Source: Sepiola atlantica
Taxonomy: Eukaryota; Mollusca; Cephalopoda; Sepiida; Sepiolidae
Assembly (NCBI GenBank): GCA_963556195.1
Contig: OY744519.1
Coordinates: 112,738,581 to 112,802,580 of the forward strand
DNA length: 64,000 bases
Reading direction: 5' to 3'
Below the pieces are notes generated by a model. That model searched no databases. It was not told the origin of the DNA and worked only from the letters and a program-made list of their open reading frames with translations. This document shows, in pieces, positions 55,269 through 64,000 of the stretch. Position numbers and translations under genes: made by a program. Each line of letters begins with the position of its first letter. Position 1 is the stretch's first letter.

Positions 55269-55746
55269 ATACAAGTAGGGGTGGGACGTAATGGGTGAAA
55301 ATTTCAGATTCATGCGAGCAGTATTTTTTTGTGTTCATTTATACATAAATAACACTAAACAATCAAACATTTTGAAAATTTTGCAAAATTCACAAGGTGC
55401 AGGTCAATGGTTTTTGGCTATTTTACATTCATGAAAACTCTTTCACAGCCTGAAAATGGTCCTAAATTAAAGTACTATATCAGATTTAACCATTTATATC
55501 CATTCATAGCTTTTGAGGATGTTTTAGGACCTGCAATGTCGTATGAAACCACTTTTTCACCGAAAAATGATGGATTTTGAGTTCCGTGGAGCCCTAACGG
55601 CTATTTTTGGCCTGCACCTTCTGAATTTTGCAAAATTTTCAAATTGTTTGATTGTTTAGTGTTATTTATGTATAAATGAACACAAAAAAATACTACTCGC
55701 ATGAATCTGAAATTTTCACCCATTACGTCCCACCCCTAATACAAGT
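55269..55746. mobile_element. hAT-like MITE with 8-bp target-site duplication
   Basis: The element 55277-55738 is bounded by ATACAAGT on both sides (55269-55276 and 55739-55746). Terminal inverted repeats of about 127 bp (55277-55403 and 55611-55738) start AGGGGTGGGACGTAATGGGT and differ at only a few positions. The 3' end reads CCCACCCCTA, one base longer than the 5' end. The AGGGGTGGG terminus and the 8-bp duplication fit the hAT superfamily. The interior of about 207 bp has no ORF. The intact duplication suggests a fairly recent insertion. Confidence 0.88.
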
Positions 55747-56668
55747 GACCCCCCTTCATGTGGGACCGTATACACTATATGTTGAACAATAAATAGAAGG
55801 AAGATAAATTAAAAACAAGATGCTGCATAAAACATGTATTAATTACTAATTTTCTCTAAAGATTCTTATTAACCTAGATGCATCAGCAGTTATGAATTAT
55901 ATTAATTATTGTAAATAGATTTGAATAAATATGAAATTATTATAGACTACTTTGAATTCCATGAAATCATAATATAAATTACTTCGTTTTGGGGTTGTTT
56001 AATGCCCCAACTATACCTATTAGAAACGATTCATGATAAATAATTAATTGAATAATGCTGCTATTTTGCCCATAGTTGGTGATTTATACGTTTCACAATA
56101 GTGTTACGGTTGAAGCGAAGGCGGTCGATCTGACTTGATTTGACCATGAATTAGTCAATTTCATGGTCAGCCTTAGTTAACAGTATAATGAGAAATCATG
56201 TTGAACATATATTGAATTTGAGCGACAAAAACTGATTCAGTTTACAAAACCTAACACTCCATTCTTAAGCATTTATTTGCTGAACAAAATATTTAATACA
56301 TGAAAATCGACACTTTTCTTTGAACGGCTCGAATTTGATTCTGAAATTGGGGAGCTTGAGAAAGGCACTTTCTGGATCATTGAAACTTAAATGTATTGCA
56401 AATAATAATGCATTGCTACAAATTCTGATGGTCAATTCTAATCAATAAAATGAAGAATGTTAGTTGGCAATCAGGAAACAGTCGAAATAATTTCACAAAC
56501 TTCAGCTGATACAAAATCACAAATAGCAATCATTCAGACACACAACAATACATTGTCTGATTCAGTTTCCATATTTCCACATCCTTTCATTTACTTTCTA
56601 TCCACATAATATTTTATTCATATTTCAATCATGACGATTTTCATAACAATCTCTCTGCTTCCCTTCCC

Positions 56669-56670
<2 letters not shown>
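55747..56670. other. No supported gene
   Basis: AT-rich. Nothing recognised. Confidence 0.45.

Positions 56671-56718
<48 letters not shown>
56671..56718. repeat. Microsatellite (TC)n/(TA)n
   Basis: TC tract to 56707 followed by a short TA tract. Confidence 0.95.
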
Positions 56719-56988
56719 ACATGAAAATCCAACTTTTCAGAGTTGGAACAGATCTGATCCAAGACAGCAGATCTAACACACACGAACGGCTCAATATCCT
56801 TTTAGATAGAAACTTTACCATAATAATCTATATTTAAAATAGACTTGTCTTAATACTTTATTGCAGTTTCACAGTAAATCCTATCTTCAGAAATGCGTCT
56901 GTATGCATTTGAATGCAAGCTCAAAATACATGCAAGCTCAAAATAGCTAGCTGCTGTAAAGTGTTAAGATTAGTTCATTTTAAGTATG

Positions 56989-56990
<2 letters not shown>

Positions 56991-57044
<54 letters not shown>
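56991..57044. repeat. Microsatellite (AT)n
   Basis: About 27 AT units. Confidence 0.96.
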
Positions 57045-57047
<3 letters not shown>

Positions 57048-57259
57048 ATTCATTTAATTAGGATTTATATGGAAAAAATTAATAAAATTAATACAAATAT
57101 ATACATATTAACGAAAAATAGGTCCTATAAAATTAAGGGGGACTAATAATGCAATCATCTGCATTAATCTGTATCACTTAAGTGAACAACTATAATAAAG
57201 TAAATGCAAACTAACAAACGCTGCAATCACTTACAAAACAATTAAATATAAATACATTG

Positions 57260-57260
<1 letters not shown>

Positions 57261-57290
<30 letters not shown>
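57261..57290. repeat. Microsatellite (TA)n
   Basis: TA tract with one TG step, immediately before the hairpin of array C. Confidence 0.93.
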
Positions 57291-57291
<1 letters not shown>

Positions 57292-57335
57292 TAGCAAATA
57301 TATGTTCCTTCTGGTCACATATTTTTGCTAGCTTG
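57291..57335. repeat. Hairpin at the head of array C
   Basis: CTAGCAAATATATG on the left and CACATATTTTTGCTAG on the right around TTCCTTCTGGT. Same type as 50890-50938. Confidence 0.85.
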
Positions 57336-57850
57336 GAAGGATGATATTATGCTGAACGAACATATACTAGACTGACCCTCAAAGGAGGAGATAATGATTG
57401 AGGATGGTATCATGACTTACGCCCCCCTGCGATAAAAGTAGGAGTTAATGCCTTAGAGGATAATATGAAAACAGAACAGATAGTGCACTATCTCTCCCCT
57501 CCAAACGAAGAAGATAATCATGGAAAGATGGTATCGAGAAACGACTATATACTATACTTCCCCCCCAAAAGAGGAGGTGATACCCTGGAGGATCGACCCA
57601 TAAAAGATAAAGATAATGCCTGTGAGTATGGTATCATGGAAACAGAACAGATACTACACTACCCCTCCCCTAATAAAATGACACTAGAACGGATACTAAA
57701 TTACACCCTCCCCCAAAGGATGATGTAATGCTTGGGAGAATTACCCTCACCCCATTAACAAAGGAGGAGGTAATTACTGGGAGGACAGTTTTATGACAAC
57801 AGAACCGATACTATACGACCCACCCCCATTAAAAGATAATACAATAATCG
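57336..57850 (+). repeat. Minisatellite array C with antisense U2 motif
   Basis: About eight degenerate units of 60-70 bp. The best unit (57625-57670) has TATGGTATCATGGAAACAGA then ACAGATACTACACTACCCCT. The GAACAGATACTACACT part is exactly antisense to U2. Other units end in TACTATACTTCCCCC, GATACTATACGACCCA and similar. Frames through the array are by-products of the repeat. Confidence 0.82.
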
Positions 57851-58320
57851 ATTAAATCATTTTATGATTTTTTGGCTAAGCTCAAAATCTAGTATCTGTT
57901 CTCAGCATATCAGCGACCTCAGACGTTTTACTATAGACGAAAATATTGCTTTTGTTTCATGTTACTTCAGTCGAAGTTCTCAGAAATCAATGGGCTTCTT
58001 CCTGGGACTAACACTTGATCTGTATATGAGATACATAGATATTCGAATATTCCATTAAAGTTCTCCTTTATATAAGAAAATATGACAATGCAAAATTACA
58101 ACTGTATATTACAGTATATTAATTCATTAGAAGCTGTTTATGAAATAAATATGCAAATTAAGAAGACTTAAATGTGTTTGAGGATATTTACAGTTTCCTA
58201 TATATATATATGGTATTTAAAAGGTTCGTTTTCTATCATACAGTTAAATAATCATAACCTGTTTTGATGTTAATATAGTTAAGACAAATGGAAAAATATT
58301 TTGCATTTATTTATTTAGAT
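57851..58320 (+). repeat. Sense U2 segment plus shared downstream domain, copy 2
   Basis: TTTTTTGGCTAAGCTCAAAA then TCTAGTATCTGTTCT (about 57868-57902) is a worn U2 5'-domain segment. Downstream it is collinear with 25543-25940: CAGC, TATTACAGTATATTAATT, AAATAAATATGCAAAT, TGTTTTGATGTTAATATAGT and TTTTGCATTTATT. Together with arrays A and C this defines a composite element. Confidence 0.8.
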
Positions 58321-61300
58321 ATATATAAAAATGGAAAAGGTCTTTTTGCTTCTCTGTCTTTTATGCTTACCTCATTCAATGCGGACCAAAAACGCATACG
58401 AATTATTAATCATTTTACCCTGAATATGGCAAATAAAAAAAAAATGAGACTAACATGCTCCCGTCATTGCATAGAGAGATTCTCTATGTAAACATTTGAC
58501 TCTGACTATAGGACCAATCAAGAGTAATGGAGATAATTCTCCCATTTAAACCTTGGAAAATAATGTAATACTGCAGTTTTTTATTTTATGCATTCGTTCA
58601 CCTCCGTTGCCTGTCCCTTCACCTCTTTCTGATCGCCTTTTATACACGTCGTCTATCACACAAAATACTTAGTCCGGTTACTCTACCACAGTTGGTCATT
58701 TGAATCATCACTTTCTGTCAACCCATCGGATAAATCGCAGTAAAGTTCTGAACTTGTATCTAGTTAGCAGTCAAAACCTGACCTTCATAATCTGGATTAA
58801 AGTTCAGAATATGCTGGTAAATATATTTTGGCTGAGAATCTACATATGAGCCAACTTTAAAAAAAATTGATGTCAGGTTTGACGTTATTTTATATGTTTT
58901 TATTTGATTTCTCCAGCACAGACAATCAACAATAAGTTTTATAAAAATACAGAAACACAGACACTTTTAAACAAATAGTTCCAAATATTTATATTCGCAA
59001 ATAGATGTTTTGGCATCTTAATAATTGTCATCATTATTATTTTCTTATAGGAAAAAATGAAAATTTTTATAGATGAACATTTTTGTGTGCCAGAAGTGAA
59101 GCTGTTTTTTTTATCAGCATACTGGCATGTTCATGAAGAAAGAGACGATAGGGATTTTAATTGAAAATATATTTTATTCAACTTAACTAATGGAACTTAA
59201 TTTCTTTAATTCGAAATTGTGTCTGGTTTATAAATCCATGCAAGATTTGCACCATCCTTTTACCTGAGTATATTCATTAAGATTCTAGCAGCAACCGGTT
59301 TTATTTCATATATGTCCTATGTCAACATGATTAATAGAACCAATTGGTTATCTATTTTATTATGTGGGGTTAGCTGACTCCAGGTATATCCATCATCAAT
59401 TAGACAGCACAAGCTAGACTTAACTTCAAGAATATAGTACTAGCGCATTTTAATTTATCTACTAGTTAACAAAATATAAGCTCTATAGCAAAAATAAATT
59501 TAAATAACAAGTAAGACGAGAAACGATGAAAATAAAAAGTTGAAAACAAAAACAGAAGAGATCGTTACTTTCAGCTAAGTTTAAAAGTGTTGTCTCAAGA
59601 ACAGCAGCAGAAACTAAATATAAATAAAAAAATGTTTGTCAATTTTTGTTACTTATTTGTGATGGGACAAATCAGTAATATTCAAATTGTGTGAGTAGGT
59701 GTCTGAGAAGATGGAAATCACTCACAGGAAACGTGCTGAGAGTGAAGAAAACAAACTCCATCAAGCAAAAATGGCTTGTAATTATCCGTTTAACTTAACT
59801 TCTTCTTAGGAAGTGCTTTTTCAAAATAAAAACAGAAAATATTAAGTATACCTAAAATATTTAGGTGATAAAAACAAGTCTGGTCGTCGAATGAATCTTT
59901 TATATAGAATAATTACCGAATTAGAATCATATTATTGAGAAAATTATATTCTTATTATTTATTGTATCAATAGGATTCCTCCATGAATATTTTCATTTTT
60001 CTTGTAATATAGAGACAATGATTGAGATGCTAATACTCATATTTGCAAGGGTAAATTGTTTTAATATCATTTCTTTAGTCTTTTATTAAAATTATTGTTT
60101 GTTTATGTAGTTGAAAATCAAGTAAATATATATCAAATAAGATTATGCTGACATCAATTTTGCTGAAATTATGCTGAAATTATGCTAAAATACTGAAATT
60201 TTGCTGAAATTATGCAAAAAGTATTTTCATCAACATTTTAGAACAAGCTGATCTAGATTTCAAAAATGGTAAAATCTGGAATAATAAAATGAAAGGGTAT
60301 TTTTGAGAATATGTCAACGAATTAAACATACTTCTGAAAGATAGTATGAAATCTGAAAGAATCAACATACACCAACTTTTCAGCAAGAGATATTATAAAT
60401 TTCAAATCAGTCTCACTATACGCGCCTGGCAGAAATTCCCTATATAAGGAAAAAAGATCTTAAGAAAATATTTACATAGAAAATAATTAAACAATACATA
60501 TTGCAGAATTGAAACTATAATATTACGTGTTTTCTGCTTAACAATTCTTAAAATACAGAAACTTTCCATCGTAGAATGCTGTTAAATGAATATAGACAGA
60601 GATAAAGAAACTCCCCACAATAATAATGATGATAATCCTTATAATCATCCTTATCTATTGTTTATTCTTTATTTATTTATCAGTTTTATAACCTCTGTTG
60701 TTTTCCACTAATTATAAAACATTAATCCTTCAGTTGCTTTCCTTTTTTGTTTTTCACTCTAATATTTTTTACTCATGTTTGATAGTTCAATCCTGAAGTA
60801 ATGAGTGTCTGTGTGGTGGCGGTACGATTCGTTGGTGACAATAATTAATGTGTTTGGATTTGATCAAAATAGACAGTCTTGTCATTTCTTAGCTCATCAT
60901 CTGCTGACAGTCGAAGACAAAAGAGGCGGACTTCCATTGGTTGAACCTGTCGTGCAAATTAAAATAGAGGAACATAGAAAAGTTAATTCTTAGAAAATAA
61001 ATGTTTAAAAGAGTTTAGATTTCGACACGAAAAGAAGAGGAGGGTCGAAAAAGTGACTCGCTCTCCTAACATTCGGCAGTGTGTGGGCTAGGGTTGCAGG
61101 AGGAAGACTTCCAGGCCAGCTTTTGTATTTTTATAGAAATGGCAGACGTTCCAAGTTTACATATTTACTAAACTTTTAACAGAAACTAATAATAATGAAG
61201 ATATCCAATTAAAAACGTTGTTTTAAATAAATTTAGCATTTGAAAATTTCTTGATCGCATCTGTTTCATCCTTGTTTTTGAATAATAACAACAATGAAAA

Positions 61301-61390
61301 GTATATCATATGCAGTCTTATGGTTTAAGGATGAATTCAAAGGTGTAAATGGTTTCTTTAAAAATGTGAATAAAATCAGTGTATCGGCGA
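58321..61390. other. No supported gene; small tandem repeat
   Basis: 60148-60222 contains a short tandem repeat of GCTGAAATTAT type. Elsewhere AT-rich with no domain in any frame. The GC-richer stretch 60800-61130 is unassigned. Confidence 0.45.
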
Positions 61391-61391
61391 T

Positions 61392-61426
<35 letters not shown>
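61391..61426. repeat. Microsatellite (TA)n
   Basis: TA tract with one TACATA step. Confidence 0.95.
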
Positions 61427-62869
61427 TAAGAACGTTTAGAGTTAAAATCAACTTAAATTAGTAGTAATAAAGAAAAAAAGACGTTTTAATACTTTTTTCG
61501 TCTTGATCGATACAAAAAAACATGGCGACATCATGTAAATACACTATTTCCGATTCGTTTTTGTAAAAATCTTAATTATTCTAGCATATTTACACATTTT
61601 AAACGTGTTTTTCTTTAGATTACATGTGTAATACTAAATTGATTTTAACTCAAAATTGTTCCTCATTTAATAATATTTTTTAAAAACAACATAAAACCAT
61701 TTTGATCGTCAATACACATTTTTTTATCGCATTCTGTTTACACCTTGGAACTCATCATTTGCCGTCTTATGTGTATGCACTGCAGTTTTCTACCATCATT
61801 GTCTTTGTGATGATATAACACACTACATATTTCCGTTTTCTTTATTCTTGTTATAATCCTCTTGGATAGTGGAAAAAAACAAAACTCTCCATATTTTATG
61901 CATACAATTATACATACTTCTTACCCTATTCCTGATTAAAACAATTTTTCAAATCTCCAAATTATTTTGAAAACATTTAAACGCGAATATATTGGCTTTA
62001 CTGAGATTCACCAATACCATTTACCTCCAGCCAACCCCCCGGATACGACTCCAGCTTGAAGTACAAGAATATTTTGCGGGAAGTTGTTTTCGAATTTCTG
62101 TAATCAACAATCTGTCTACAGCTAGAGTTTAACAGAATTTCGATCATATATAAGATATTGTAAACTATTTTTACTTTCCTTCGTGAGATGCTGAACTCTA
62201 ATCTATAAAGTGTCTAGTACAATAAAGCGAATAGTAAGAGGAGGAAAAGTAAATATTTGCAAAGATGCCAATACAAGGAATATATTTGATTGAGGGTATT
62301 TCCTAAATCTGTTTGCTTTGTTGCAAGAAATCAATTTTACTTTTTCATAGCAGACACCATCATAATAGTGTTGTCTTGGTGATAATCAAAGTCTTGAAAG
62401 AAGGTCAGATAGAATCTATAATAAGAATTCGTAATTTTTGTCTGTCCAATTTATTTGCTTTCATTGATTATATTTTATGTTTTTCGTAGAGAACAATTTC
62501 ACGACCTCATCTTCACTGATTATTTATTTGCTTAATCTTATTCTGACACAAATCCAGAAATTGAAAAGTAATAACGTCTGCTTTAAGGCAGAAAAAACAT
62601 AAAACTTATTTAATAGTTAATAAAATATAACATTATTTGTTTTAGAAGAAATTCCATGGACGGTGTTATTTATCTTTGTGCAGTGGAAACAACAAATAAT
62701 AATTCAGTTTAGTTGTCTGTTTAAAGTCATATATTTAATCCATGTTAAGCTATTAAAACACATGTAAGTGATAACATCTTGTAAAATGATTCAGAAATTG
62801 ATTCCTTCTTTGATCATCTTCCTTTCTAGATAAAAACCCTAACCAAAAAAAGCATATGTGGAAGGCAGT
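61427..62869. other. No recognisable feature
   Basis: AT-rich. Nothing supported. Confidence 0.5.
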
Positions 62870-62894
62870 TGGGAATTTATTCAAACACTAAAAT

Positions 62895-62995
62895 TAGCAT
62901 CCATAATATTATTACATTCGACATTCCAAGAGCTCTTCATGCTAAATTTGGAGCAATTCTATACAATAGTTTTGGAGCATATAAATATTTACAAC

Positions 62996-63073
<78 letters not shown>

Positions 63074-63345
63074 TAGTAGTAGTAGTATTAATATTGACCC
63101 TCTAAGACATACCTAGAATTCCAAGAGCACTTCTTGCTAAATTTTGTACATTTATACCCAATACTTTAGAAGCTCTTAGTATTTAGTATGAGTAGTAGTA
63201 TTATAGTTATTATTATTATTAGTAGTAGTAGTAGTCTGATCGTATGTGAGACACTTAAAATCCCCAAAGTTTTTCATGCCAAATTTGTTGAAACTTTCCC
63301 CAATAGTTTCGGAGCCTATAAGTTTGTATTGTTTTTATTATCAAC
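62895..63345. repeat. Three diverged repeat units separated by trinucleotide tracts
   Basis: Units at about 62905-62995, 63095-63187 and 63240-63335 share ATTCCAAGAGCWCTTCWTGC, TAAATTTKGWGCAATT, CCAATAGTTTYGGAGC and ATAAGTATTT-like parts. They are separated by (AAT)26 (62996-63074), AGT-rich sequence and TATTATTAGTAGTAG tracts. Frames across this region give only Asn or Ser runs. Confidence 0.83.
62996..63074. repeat. Microsatellite (AAT)26
   Basis: Uninterrupted AAT followed by AGT units. Confidence 0.98.
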
Positions 63346-64000
63346 AGTAGTAGTAATACTTTTACCCCCGATGACACACGCGGCACCCTGGCAACTTTTA
63401 ATCTAGCTCTAAATTTAATAAAAATTTTAACTGTATATTTTTCTTCATTTTAACATAAACAGGACAGTGTTTTTTTTAAATAAAGGAGATGAGGTGAGAT
63501 CACATGCCTTTGTTAGATATTATGATTTCATACTCATCTTCTTTGCGGTCTTCTCCAAAATTTCAAGACCCCATATTGGATTTTTTGAACATGACTAGTT
63601 TTATTTACATTATATTGCTATAACTAATTTATTTAATTTTTTTTTTACTAAAACATGATTTTAATAAAATATAAGTCATTTGTAAATAATGCCGAAACCA
63701 ATTTCACTGTAAATAATAAGCGACCATACATTAGGAAATTATCATTTTCATTCCATTTTGTAGTTTGTAAATGGAAGGAGGAGGAATGAGGGATTTTTAA
63801 GTCTTGCCTTTCCACAAAATTATTTTAAACATACTATATGCATCTTCCTCCTATTTATGTTAAATTTATGTATTAAATGAACTCCATCTGCTGAACAGTA
63901 ACAAGTAGATAAAATATCATATTCTGAGAATTTGGTGCTTAATCGATAAGATCCCCCCTCCCCAAAATAAATGCAATTTATTTTTTAAATTGTTATTATC
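63346..64000. other. No recognisable feature
   Basis: AT-rich to the window end. Nothing supported. Confidence 0.5.

Noticed and set aside
62858..63076. Open frame ending in poly-Asn
   Set aside because: Product of the (AAT)26 microsatellite.

Overview
The window looks like an AT-rich, gene-poor stretch of an animal nuclear genome, most probably a mollusc and perhaps an octopus-like cephalopod. That is an inference from four things: dense (TA)n microsatellites, tRNA-derived SINEs, LINE fragments of a mollusc-like type, and a degenerate Penelope-like fragment. I find no host protein-coding gene or exon that I can defend. Almost everything recognisable is a decayed mobile element or a simple repeat.

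Layout. 0-4.3 kb: a 292-bp-period duplication, a SINE body, three tRNA-derived SINEs carrying hammerhead-ribozyme motifs or their remains, and a large palindrome. 4.3-13 kb: mostly unrecognised sequence with a LINE 3' end (6.7-7.1 kb), a 600-bp dispersed repeat (8.86 kb), a U2-related SINE (10.3 kb), a U2-headed SINE (11.5 kb), a perfect 33-bp hairpin (12.3 kb) and a tandem duplication. 13.3-15.3 kb: an antisense LINE fragment beside a Ty3/gypsy integrase fragment, with a second copy of the gypsy pol tail. 16.9-20.4 kb: a second copy of the dispersed repeat, a 5S rRNA-derived SINE, palindromic elements set between (TA)n tracts, and an antisense U2-headed SINE. 24.3-26.1 kb: a U2-headed SINE, a minisatellite whose unit contains an antisense U2 segment, a sense U2 segment and a hammerhead SINE. 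28.7-34.4 kb: an (ATT)n-tailed element, degenerate direct repeats and the best-preserved LINE, which retains endonuclease, a deleted RT and the C-terminal region. 36.6-40.5 kb: a third dispersed-repeat copy hit by a tRNA-Phe-like SINE with a 10-bp target-site duplication, two hammerhead elements, a Penelope GIY-YIG fragment, and a second LINE type ending in (GAT)n. 44.3-46.7 kb: an internally deleted mariner-like transposon, a palindrome, and a cluster of hammerhead and U2 SINEs. 50.7-53.7 kb: an exactly repeated 228-bp sequence and a second U2-related array. 55.27-55.75 kb: a hAT-like MITE with an 8-bp target-site duplication. 57.3-58.3 kb: a third U2-related array whose downstream part matches the 25.5-kb copy. 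62.9-63.4 kb: a three-unit repeat separated by trinucleotide tracts.

The most interesting content is a set of short retroelements built from structural RNAs. One set has tRNA-like heads and type I hammerhead ribozymes near the 3' end; three copies have intact core motifs. Another set begins with the 5' domain of U2 snRNA. A third begins with 5S rRNA. The U2 sequence also recurs, in antisense, inside three minisatellite arrays.
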